Source of the DNA: Synergistaceae bacterium
Lineage (GTDB): Bacteria; Synergistota; Synergistia; Synergistales; Aminobacteriaceae
Length of the DNA: 7,162 nt
Direction of reading: 5' to 3'
Assembly: GCA_031270755.1 (NCBI GenBank)
Contig: JAISWV010000223.1
Coordinates: forward strand, 1-7,162
Shown: piece after piece, positions 1-6,107 of the stretch
Position numbering within the stretch: position 1 is the first letter of the stretch
How the letters are laid out: each line of letters begins with the position of its first letter
The notes under the pieces: generated by a model
What the model was told of the DNA's origin: nothing
Databases searched by the model: none
Seen by the model: only the letters and a program-made list of their open reading frames with translations
Position numbers and translations under genes: made by a program

Positions 1-1
1 T

Positions 2-6
2 GGAGG
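2..6 (+). promoter_or_regulatory. Shine-Dalgarno site of rsgA
   Basis: GGAGG lies at the extreme left of the window. It leaves only 3 bases before the ATG at 10 but 9 bases before the in-frame ATG at 16, so the second ATG is the better-spaced start. The promoter of this gene is outside the window. Confidence 0.7.
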
Positions 7-15
7 ATAATGACG

Positions 16-1107
16 ATGTATTCTGAGTTGAAGAAGTATGGCCTCACCGAGCCGTTTGAGCGCGAGGCGGCGATATATGAAGGCTTGTTTCCCGCGCGGG
101 TCTCTCAGCAGCACCGCGACCTGTACAAGGTCATCGGAGAATCGGGAGAACTGAACGCCGTCGTTTCCGGGAAATTTGCCTATGACGTGCACGACGTGCA
201 CAGTCAACTTGATTTTCCGGCGGTGGGCGATTTTGTGGCGATAGACAGGCAGGCTTCGGACAGCGGCAACGCGGTGATTCACCATGTTTTGCCGCGTAAA
301 AGCGTGTTTACGCGCAAAGCCGCGGGCACCGCCAACGACGAGCAAGTGATCGCGGCGAACATCGACACCGTTTTTATCTGCATGTCGCTGAACGCCGATT
401 TCAACCTTCGGCGGGCGGAGCGATATTTGGCAATCGCTTGGGCCAGCCGGGCAACGCCTGTGATCGTTCTGACCAAATCCGACCTGTGCGGAGACGCGGA
501 AAGCAGATTGGAGGAAGTCTCATCCGTCGCGCCAGGGGTGGATGTGATTGTCTGCTCGTCGGAGAACGCAGACGGATTGGACAGCGTAAAACCGCGTATC
601 CTGCCCGGTGAAACAATCGCGTTCATCGGCTCGTCCGGCGTCGGAAAATCCACGCTGATCAACCGATTGCTGGGCGAGGACGTCCTCGTCACAAAGCAAA
701 TCCGCGAAAACGACGACAGAGGCCGCCACACGACAACGCACCGGCAGCTCATCCTGCTTCCCGGCGGAGGTATCGTTATCGACACCCCCGGTATGCGGGA
801 ACTTTCCCTCTACACCGGCGATCTCGCGAAGACGTTCGAGGACATCGAGGAACTGTCGCGGCAGTGCAAGTACAACGACTGCTCTCATACCTCGGAGCCG
901 GGATGTGCGGTACGACAGGCCATCGAACGCAGAGCGCTTTCGGAAAAGCGATTTGAGAATTACCTGAAGCTGCGGCGTGAAATCGCCTATGACGGACTGA
1001 ACTCCCGGCAGCTCGAGAACGAGAAGATCAATCACATGTTTGGAAGCAAAGCGGAAATGAAACAGGTTTTCAAACAGATCAAACGAAAAAAACAGAAATG
1101 GAATTGA
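16..1107 (+). CDS. rsgA: Ribosome small subunit-dependent GTPase A (RsgA/YjeQ family)
   Basis: RsgA is a cytoplasmic GTPase that binds the 30S subunit late in assembly and releases on GTP hydrolysis. The 363-residue protein (from ATG 16; an ATG at 10 would add two residues) shows the family's circular permutation. An N-terminal OB-fold region (about residues 20-95) is followed by G4 TKSD (153-156), then G1 GSSGVGKST (205-213), G2 threonines (239-241) in RGRHTTTHR, and G3 DTPG (256-259). The C-terminal zinc knuckle has C284, C289, H291 and C297 in the C-x4-C-x-H-x5-C pattern. The C-terminus is strongly basic (RKKQKWN). The length matches the long clostridial-type RsgA rather than the roughly 300-residue Bacillus type. 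The OB-fold loop carries a DVH-DVH tandem repeat (57-62). The motifs are complete, so it should be functional. No obvious terminator follows it. It has no functional link to its neighbours beyond general growth. Confidence 0.95.
   Translation: MYSELKKYGLTEPFEREAAIYEGLFPARVSQQHRDLYKVIGESGELNAVVSGKFAYDVHDVHSQLDFPAVGDFVAIDRQASDSGNAVIHHVLPRKSVFTRKAAGTANDEQVIAANIDTVFICMSLNADFNLRRAERYLAIAWASRATPVIVLTKSDLCGDAESRLEEVSSVAPGVDVIVCSSENADGLDSVKPRILPGETIAFIGSSGVGKSTLINRLLGEDVLVTKQIRENDDRGRHTTTHRQLILLPGGGIVIDTPGMRELSLYTGDLAKTFEDIEELSRQCKYNDCSHTSEPGCAVRQAIERRALSEKRFENYLKLRREIAYDGLNSRQLENEKINHMFGSKAEMKQVFKQIKRKKQKWN
184..201 (+). repeat. Perfect tandem 9-mer duplication inside rsgA
   Basis: GACGTGCAC occurs twice in direct succession and encodes Asp-Val-His-Asp-Val-His in the N-terminal OB-fold region of RsgA. 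Being a multiple of three it keeps the frame. It looks like a small in-frame slippage duplication in a loop. Confidence 0.85.
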
Positions 1108-1109
1108 GC

Positions 1110-1138
1110 AAGGAGGCTTTCTTATGCAAAAGAGCTGA
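1110..1138 (+). other. Perfect Shine-Dalgarno with a four-codon ORF (Met-Gln-Lys-Ser)
   Basis: AAGGAGG (1110-1116) sits 2 bases after the rsgA stop. It is followed by a 7-base spacer and ATG (1124-1126), CAA, AAG, AGC, then TGA (1136-1138). A second ATG at 1139 directly after that stop opens an eight-codon ORF (MTDKTLFK) ending in TAA at 1163-1165. The ribosome binding site is as good as any in the window, yet nothing longer is encoded. It could be a translated minigene or leader, or the surviving front of a gene lost by deletion or frameshift. Whether it is translated cannot be told from sequence. Confidence 0.4.
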
Positions 1139-1175
1139 ATGACGGACAAGACTTTATTTAAGTAAGGTTCGACAG

Positions 1176-1204
1176 CGCGACAGTTTCGAGAGAGCATGGT
1201 CGCG
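1176..1204. repeat. Inverted repeat upstream of dnaG
   Basis: CGCGAC (1176-1181) and GTCGCG (1199-1204) are perfect reverse complements separated by 17 bases. A competing 5-base pair, CGAGA (1187-1191) with TCTCG (1207-1211), overlaps it. There is no downstream T run, so it is not a standard terminator. It lies just upstream of the proposed dnaG -10 element and could be an operator or chance. Confidence 0.25.
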
Positions 1205-1212
1205 ATTCTCGG

Positions 1213-1221
1213 TGGTACAAT
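1213..1221 (+). promoter_or_regulatory. Possible extended -10 promoter for dnaG
   Basis: TGGTACAAT has the TGn extension followed by a 5/6 match to TATAAT (TACAAT, 1216-1221). No good -35 hexamer is found at 16-18 bases upstream, which an extended -10 can tolerate. Transcription would begin near 1228, giving a leader of about 44 bases before GTG 1272. This makes an upstream start at GTG 1212 unlikely, because that codon would lie upstream of the transcript. Confidence 0.4.
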
Positions 1222-1260
1222 GGGCGGGAAGAAGCCGACGTGCTCTTTTATTTTGCTTGC

Positions 1261-1265
1261 AGGTG
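1261..1265 (+). promoter_or_regulatory. Shine-Dalgarno site deciding the dnaG start
   Basis: AGGTG lies 6 bases upstream of GTG 1272 and overlaps the alternative GTG at 1263. Its spacing selects 1272 as the start, giving an N-terminus MPNDDVRRIK that is typical of DnaG. Confidence 0.55.
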
Positions 1266-1271
1266 AAAAAC

Positions 1272-3053
1272 GTGCCGAACGATGACGTAAGAAGAATCAA
1301 AGATCGATTGGACATTCTGGATATCGTGGGAGACAAGGTGCGCTTGCATCGAGCGGGCCGGAACCACGTGGGGCTGTGCCCTTTTCACGACGAAAAGACC
1401 CCTTCCTTCCATGTCTCTCAAGAGCGCCAAAACTACCATTGTTATGGTTGCGGCAAGGGTGGGGACATTTTCAGCTTCGTCATGGAGACGGAAGGGCTGG
1501 ATTTCCGCCAGACCTTGGAGCTTTTGGCCGCCCGAGCGGGAATCGAACTGACGCCATTTGAAAACCGAGGCGGCAACGCCCCGAAACGAACTTCCGGCAG
1601 TCTTTACGACGTCATGGAGATCGCGGGAAAGACCTTCCGCTCGCTGCTGGCCGCGCCCGAGGGAGAGGCCGCGCGGGCCTACCTGGCGAGGCGCGACGTT
1701 TCCTCCGAGGCTGCAGCCCGTTTCGAATTGGGTTGGGGCAGCAGCTCCTGGGACGCCGTATGGCGCGTGCTCCAGAACGAGCGCGTCTCGGCTCAGGAGG
1801 CCCTGGACGCGGGGCTCGTGCTGGAAAGCCAGCGCGGCGGCCTTTACGATCGATTTCGAGGACGAGTGACCTTTCCGATCCGGGACATTTCGGGACGTTT
1901 GATCGCGTTCGGGGGCCGCATCGTGGACGGAGAGGGTGCCAAATACGTCAACAGCCCCGAGGGAGCCCTTTATAGCAAGCGGCGCAACCTCTACCTGCTG
2001 TACGCGGCCAAAAACGCCATCCGGGAAAAGAAGCGCGCGGTGTTGGTGGAGGGGTACATGGACGCTCTGCGGCTGCACATCCACGGGTACTCCGAGACCG
2101 TGGCTTCTTTGGGCACAGCTCTCACCGAAGAACAGGCCAAGTTGTTGAAGCGTTTCACCGACCGATGCTACATCTGCTACGACAGCGACACGGCGGGCCA
2201 AGAGGCCACGCTGCGCGGCATGTACACGCTGCAGAACTCGGGACTCGACGTCTACGTGATTTCGCTGTCCACCGGCAAGGACCCCGACGAACTGCTGAAC
2301 TCCCAGGGAGGGAAAGCCCTTTTCGACGCGGCTGTGGACGAGGCGCGCCCCTTGGTCCTGCAGCATCTTCACGCCGTGAGAGCGCAGCTGGAAGACCCCG
2401 CGGCGCGGCGCGGCGGAGTCGATTCTCTTTGGAGCGGGCTGCTGCAGCTCCAGCCGACGATGATCGCACCTTACGTTTCTCAGCTGTCCGGGGCGCTGGG
2501 TTTCTATCCCGACCAATTTTGGAGGGAGCTGGAGCAAGCCCGCCGCGGCAGGAACACCAGGACAGAGGAAAAAAGGACGGAAGAAAAAGCCGAAGGGGCG
2601 AGACGCGGGGAACGGACACTGTACGAGCCCCTGGAGGCGGCGCTTTGCGCGATGCTCTGGCGCGACGAAGAACTCCGCTGCTCCTGCCGCCCCGAGGAAA
2701 TATTGTCCTTGATCGCCGACACCGGAGTCAAAGAAATTGCCCTGGCGATCATGATGGAGTCGCCCCAGGAACTGGAGACCCGATGGCATTCGATGAACGA
2801 ACACCTCCCCTTGGCCTTCATCGCCAGGGGCGACGCGTTTTGCGAAGAGCTGGAGTTTACCCGGACGCGGACCCGAGACGCCGACCCCTGGAGCGTCGTC
2901 TGCGAAGAACTGAAGCGAAAGCGGGCGAAAGAGCGGATGGGCTATCTCGACACCCGCATGAAGCGTCAGGAGGCGACGCCGGAGGAAATGGCGGTGTTCC
3001 AGAAGTTCGCGGCGCAGCTCAAAGGCGGGAAAAAAACCAAAGCCGCCGTGTGA
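1272..3053 (+). CDS. dnaG: DNA primase DnaG
   Basis: DnaG makes the RNA primers for chromosomal replication and works with the DnaB helicase at the fork. The 593-residue protein (from GTG 1272) has the usual length. The N-terminal zinc-binding domain shows C36-P-F-H39 and C57/C60 in YHCYGCGKGGD. The catalytic core carries RFRGRVTFPI (194-203), and the TOPRIM domain has the metal-binding E260 in VLVEGYMDA, D304 and D306 in YDSDTAG, and GKDPDELL (335-342). A highly charged linker (about 424-449) with a tandem RTEEK pair (430-439) separates the core from the C-terminal helicase-interaction region (about 450-593), which is the least conserved part. Other in-frame starts are GTG 1263 and GTG 1212; the latter overlaps the probable promoter. 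In many bacteria dnaG lies beside rpoD, but here argH follows 69 bases downstream. All catalytic motifs are intact. Confidence 0.97.
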   Translation: MPNDDVRRIKDRLDILDIVGDKVRLHRAGRNHVGLCPFHDEKTPSFHVSQERQNYHCYGCGKGGDIFSFVMETEGLDFRQTLELLAARAGIELTPFENRGGNAPKRTSGSLYDVMEIAGKTFRSLLAAPEGEAARAYLARRDVSSEAAARFELGWGSSSWDAVWRVLQNERVSAQEALDAGLVLESQRGGLYDRFRGRVTFPIRDISGRLIAFGGRIVDGEGAKYVNSPEGALYSKRRNLYLLYAAKNAIREKKRAVLVEGYMDALRLHIHGYSETVASLGTALTEEQAKLLKRFTDRCYICYDSDTAGQEATLRGMYTLQNSGLDVYVISLSTGKDPDELLNSQGGKALFDAAVDEARPLVLQHLHAVRAQLEDPAARRGGVDSLWSGLLQLQPTMIAPYVSQLSGALGFYPDQFWRELEQARRGRNTRTEEKRTEEKAEGARRGERTLYEPLEAALCAMLWRDEELRCSCRPEEILSLIADTGVKEIALAIMMESPQELETRWHSMNEHLPLAFIARGDAFCEELEFTRTRTRDADPWSVVCEELKRKRAKERMGYLDTRMKRQEATPEEMAVFQKFAAQLKGGKKTKAAV

Positions 3054-3081
3054 ACCAGGGTTGCCGGCAGGTTGTTTGTCC

Positions 3082-3099
3082 AAATAAATAAAATAAATA
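3082..3099 (+). repeat. A/T-rich tandem 9-mer between dnaG and argH
   Basis: AAATAAATA occurs twice back to back and continues into an A run to 3105, in the 69-base gap between the dnaG stop and argH. TAAAAT (3089-3094) resembles a -10 element, but no -35 at proper distance is visible (TTGTTT at 3072 is too close). It may be an unstructured A-rich leader that helps ribosome access to argH, or part of a weak promoter. Confidence 0.6.
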
Positions 3100-3111
3100 A
3101 AAAAAGCGAGT

Positions 3112-3116
3112 AGGGG
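3112..3116 (+). promoter_or_regulatory. Ribosome binding site of argH
   Basis: AGGGG stands 6 bases before ATG 3123. It is a weaker Shine-Dalgarno than those of rsgA and aldA, but the A-rich sequence before it should be unstructured. It supports the chosen start. Confidence 0.5.
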
Positions 3117-3122
3117 ATAATC

Positions 3123-4547
3123 ATGTGGAAGGGGCGTTTCGAAGAAGACACCGCCCAGGTCGTGTTGAAATTCACGCAGTCGTTGGACCTAGATTGGCGG
3201 CTTTACGATCACGACATTCGAGGCAGCATCGCTCATGCCCGAATGTTGGGAGCGGTAGGGATTCTTTCCGGCGAAGAAGCCGCCCGGATCGAGGACGGCC
3301 TGAACGAGATCCGGCGCGAAATCCGTGCCGGGGAGCTGAAGCCGTCGGAACAGCTGGAGGACGTACATATGAACGTCGAAAGCCGTTTGATCGAGATCTT
3401 GGGCCCCGCGGGAGCGAAGCTTCACACCGGACGAAGCCGTAACGATCAAATCGCGACGACGATACGTCTCTATCTCAGGGACTCTTTCCTGGATCTGCAG
3501 GGGGCGCTGCTCCTTCTTTTGGAGACGTTTCTGGACCGGGCCGGAAAACACCAGAACGTCGTCATATCGGGATATACTCATCTTCAACAAGCTCAGCCCA
3601 TCTCACTGGGGCATTATTGGATGGCCTGGTTCGAGTCTTTTTTGCGGGACTGCGGGCGGCTCGAGTTCGCTCTCGACTCCCTCGACGAATGCCCGCTGGG
3701 GGCGGGAGCTTTGGCGGGGTCCACACTGCCTCTCGACCGGGAAATGACGTCGAAACTTCTGGGTTTCGATCACCCCACGCGCAACAGCCTGGACACCGTG
3801 GCCCAGCGCGATTACATGGCCGATTATCATCATTTCGCGAGCCTTTTCGCCGTTCATGCCGCGCGCATGGCCGAGGACCTGATCTTCTACGCGTCCCAGG
3901 AATTCGGCTGGCTGAAGCTCCCCGATTCCTTTTGCACAGGCTCCAGCATCATGCCGCAAAAGAAGAACCCCGACGTGCTGGAGCTGGTGCGAGGCAAAAC
4001 CGGCCAGGTGCTGGGGCACATGATGGACTTGTTGATTACGCTGAAAGGGCTGCCCATGACCTACGACCGCGACCTTCAGGAAGACAAGCGGGGGCTCTTC
4101 GCTTCTCTGGAAACGGTGAAGGGTGTGCTGGAGGTTATGCCCCCTCTCATTGCCAAGGTGGACGTGGACCAGGAGGCGGCGCGGGCTGGATTGGAAAAAG
4201 GGTTTTCTTTGGCTTTGGCGACGGACGTGGCCGAGTACCTGGTCGTCAAAGGGATACCCTTCCGCGATGCCCATTGGAAGGTTGGAAAACTCGTCAAATA
4301 TTGCCTGGAGGAGAAAAAACGCTTGACAGAGCTGACTCTTGCGGAGTGGCAAGAGCAGATCCCCGAAGTGCAGCCGGATATTTTGGAAATTCTCGGCCTG
4401 GAGGAGAGCGTCGCCAGGCGCAAGACTTACGGCGGAACCGCTTTCGCCCAAGTTGCCGCCCAAATCAATCAAGGAGAGAAGCGCCTTCTCGCCAAAGCAA
4501 AAGCCCTGGAGGCCCGGCGGGAGAGGTTGAAGACCTGCACGTTGTAA
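3123..4547 (+). CDS. argH: Argininosuccinate lyase
   Basis: ArgH catalyses the last step of arginine biosynthesis, splitting argininosuccinate into arginine and fumarate as a cytoplasmic homotetramer. The 474-residue protein has the usual family length and start (MWKGRFEED). Fumarase/aspartase superfamily motifs appear in order: EDVHMNVE (79-86), TGRSRNDQ (102-109), SGYTHLQQAQPI (149-160) with catalytic-region H153, and the signature GSSIMPQKKNPD (273-284) with the catalytic serine at S274/S275 on the mobile loop and the lysine and asparagine of KKN. YDRDLQEDK (314-322) is a further family block. The C-terminal part (from about 360) forms the small helical domain. No argG or other arginine gene is in the window, so it is separated from the rest of the pathway here. 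It may be read through from dnaG or use an uncertain promoter in the A/T-rich gap. Confidence 0.97.
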   Translation: MWKGRFEEDTAQVVLKFTQSLDLDWRLYDHDIRGSIAHARMLGAVGILSGEEAARIEDGLNEIRREIRAGELKPSEQLEDVHMNVESRLIEILGPAGAKLHTGRSRNDQIATTIRLYLRDSFLDLQGALLLLLETFLDRAGKHQNVVISGYTHLQQAQPISLGHYWMAWFESFLRDCGRLEFALDSLDECPLGAGALAGSTLPLDREMTSKLLGFDHPTRNSLDTVAQRDYMADYHHFASLFAVHAARMAEDLIFYASQEFGWLKLPDSFCTGSSIMPQKKNPDVLELVRGKTGQVLGHMMDLLITLKGLPMTYDRDLQEDKRGLFASLETVKGVLEVMPPLIAKVDVDQEAARAGLEKGFSLALATDVAEYLVVKGIPFRDAHWKVGKLVKYCLEEKKRLTELTLAEWQEQIPEVQPDILEILGLEESVARRKTYGGTAFAQVAAQINQGEKRLLAKAKALEARRERLKTCTL

Positions 4548-4578
4548 AATGACGAGCGAAAGATGACCTCATAAGTTT

Positions 4579-4593
4579 GCCTTTTACGAAGGC
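4579..4593 (+). terminator. Weak hairpin after argH, possible terminator
   Basis: GCCTT (4579-4583) pairs with AAGGC (4589-4593) around a 5-base loop, 31 bases after the argH stop. The following sequence (TGCATTTACAATTTATAG) is A/T-rich but not a clean T run, so termination would be inefficient. It lies immediately before the aldA promoter. Confidence 0.3.
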
Positions 4594-4597
4594 TGCA

Positions 4598-4626
4598 TTT
4601 ACAATTTATAGCACTGGTGATATAAA
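4598..4626 (+). promoter_or_regulatory. Sigma70-type promoter of aldA
   Basis: The -35 TTTACA (4598-4603) matches TTGACA at 5 of 6 positions. A 17-base spacer leads to the -10 TATAAA (4621-4626), also 5 of 6, and the spacer ends in an extended -10 TG (4618-4619). The predicted start of transcription is near 4633, giving a leader of about 40 bases. This is the best promoter in the window and makes aldA an independent transcription unit. Confidence 0.75.
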
Positions 4627-4661
4627 CAATAAAACGGGAAAGAAACTCCACAAAAAAAAGA

Positions 4662-4667
4662 GGAGGG
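4662..4667 (+). promoter_or_regulatory. Ribosome binding site of aldA
   Basis: GGAGGG lies 6 bases before ATG 4674 and follows an eight-A run. It is a near-perfect Shine-Dalgarno that fixes the start and suggests strong translation. Confidence 0.75.
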
Positions 4668-4673
4668 ATTTTC

Positions 4674-6107
4674 ATGGAAACTTATCAGCAGTTCATCAAC
4701 GGCGCTTTGGTCAACTCTCATTCTACCGAATGGATCGAGGTGGAAAACCCCTACACGGGGGAAATTGTCGCACGCGCTCCCAAAGGGGACGCGCAGGACG
4801 CCGCCGATGCCCTGGAAGCGGCGCGGAAAGCCCAGGCTCCGTGGGCAGCCAAGGCCGCGGTCGAGCGCGGCGGTTATCTGAAAAAGATGGCGGACTCGAT
4901 CCGCGAACGGCGCGTGGAACTGGCCCGCACCCTTGCGGCGGAGCAGGCCAAGATCCTGCCTCTCGCTCAGGTGGAAATCGACGTCACTGCGGCTTACTTC
5001 GATTATTACGCCGGGTGGGCGCGAATTTACGAGGGCGAGATCATCCAAAGCGACAGCGCAAACGAGAATATTTTCCTCTTCCGAAAGCCCATCGGCGTGG
5101 TGGCCGGGATCTGTCCCTGGAACTTTCCATTTTTCGTCATGGCCCGCAAAGTGGCGCCGGCGCTGCTGACCGGCTGCTCCATTGTCGTGAAGCCCAGCAG
5201 CTTGACGCCCTGCACGACCTTTGAATTCGCTCGGTTGGTGGCGGCTCTCGACCTGCCGAAAGGGGTCGTGAACTTCGTCTCCGGCGCCGGGCAAACCCTG
5301 GGCAGTGCCCTCGTGACCCATCCGATCACGGACATGGTGTCGCTCACGGGCAGCGTGGAAGCGGGCCAAGAGGTTATCCGGGCTTCCGCCGACAAGGTGA
5401 TGAAGGTATCCCTGGAGCTGGGCGGCAAAGCGCCGGCCATTGTCTTCGCCGACGCCGACCTCGATGTGGCGGTCAAGGGCGTCGTAGACTCCCGAGTGAT
5501 CTTCAGCGGCCAAGTCTGCAACTGCGCGGAGAGGGCCTACGTGCACAAAAGTATTTACGACGCTTTTATGGACAAGTTCACGAAAGCGATGCAGGCCGTT
5601 ACCTACGGCGACCCCTTCGCCGACCCGGTCCCCAACATGAGCTCGCAAATCGACAAGAACCAGCTGCGGAAGATCGACGACATGGTGAAACGCGCCGTGG
5701 CGGCCGGCGGCAAGGTCGTAACGGGCGGCAAGATCGCCGACACGAAGACGGGATATTTCTATGAGCCCACTATTCTCACCGGCTGCAAGCAAGATTCGGA
5801 GATCGTGCAAAAGGAGATCTTCGGGCCCGTGATCCCGATCCTGCCCTTCACGGAATATGAAGAAGCGATCGCCTTGGCCAACGATTGCGAGTACGGGCTC
5901 ACGTCCTCCGTGTTCTCGACTAACGTCAATACGGTCATGCGGGCGCTCAAAGACCTGAAGTTCGGCGAGACCTACGTGAACCGCGAGCATTTCGAGGGAA
6001 TGCAGGGCTTCCACGCGGGCTGGCGTAAATCCGGAATCGGCGGCGCCGACGGCCGGCACGGACTGTACGAATACCTGCAATCCCAGGTCGCCTACATCCG
6101 CTTCTAG
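4674..6107 (+). CDS. aldA: NAD-dependent aldehyde dehydrogenase, lactaldehyde/glycolaldehyde (AldA) type
   Basis: AldA enzymes oxidise L-lactaldehyde to lactate and glycolaldehyde to glycolate with NAD+ in the cytoplasm, in deoxysugar (fucose, rhamnose) and glycol breakdown. The 477-residue protein has full family length. Visible active-site elements are PWNFPF with N150 (oxyanion hole), K173 in KPS (cofactor binding), SLTGS (223-227), the general base E248 in LELGGKAP, the catalytic C282 in SGQVCNCAER, and EIFGPV (381-386). The whole sequence resembles remembered E. coli AldA closely, including YEGEIIQSD (119-127), the CNCAER block, and FHAGWRKSGIGGADG (446-460) near the C-terminus, which sets it apart from betaine or succinate-semialdehyde dehydrogenases. 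No fucose, rhamnose or diol genes are adjacent, so the physiological substrate is inferred from family only. It has its own promoter and ribosome site and ends in a TAG that overlaps the convergent gene's stop. Confidence 0.93.
   Translation: METYQQFINGALVNSHSTEWIEVENPYTGEIVARAPKGDAQDAADALEAARKAQAPWAAKAAVERGGYLKKMADSIRERRVELARTLAAEQAKILPLAQVEIDVTAAYFDYYAGWARIYEGEIIQSDSANENIFLFRKPIGVVAGICPWNFPFFVMARKVAPALLTGCSIVVKPSSLTPCTTFEFARLVAALDLPKGVVNFVSGAGQTLGSALVTHPITDMVSLTGSVEAGQEVIRASADKVMKVSLELGGKAPAIVFADADLDVAVKGVVDSRVIFSGQVCNCAERAYVHKSIYDAFMDKFTKAMQAVTYGDPFADPVPNMSSQIDKNQLRKIDDMVKRAVAAGGKVVTGGKIADTKTGYFYEPTILTGCKQDSEIVQKEIFGPVIPILPFTEYEEAIALANDCEYGLTSSVFSTNVNTVMRALKDLKFGETYVNREHFEGMQGFHAGWRKSGIGGADGRHGLYEYLQSQVAYIRF
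6104..6107. other. Shared palindromic stop of two convergent genes
   Basis: CTAG at 6104-6107 provides TAG (6105-6107) for aldA on the + strand and TAG (6106-6104) for the phosphoesterase on the - strand. The two genes therefore overlap tail to tail by 4 bases and leave no intergenic space for a terminator. Confidence 0.9.

Noticed and set aside
1212..1271. Upstream 20-codon extension of DnaG from GTG 1212
   Set aside because: The codon overlaps the likely -10 element and the added residues do not resemble a primase N-terminus, whereas GTG 1272 has a well-spaced Shine-Dalgarno and a typical MPNDDVRRIK start.
1248..3083. 611-codon open frame on the - strand covering all of dnaG
   Set aside because: It is a shadow created by high GC and codon bias of dnaG. 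Its translation is rich in Gly, Arg, His and Gln with no recognisable domain, whereas the + strand encodes every primase motif.
2165..3091. 308-codon + strand frame inside dnaG
   Set aside because: It overlaps dnaG in another frame, is dominated by Arg/Gly/Ala, and has no plausible ribosome site; it is a GC-driven artefact.
3617..4552. 311-codon + strand frame inside argH
   Set aside because: It is an out-of-frame shadow of argH with arginine-rich composition and no domain; argH itself is complete.
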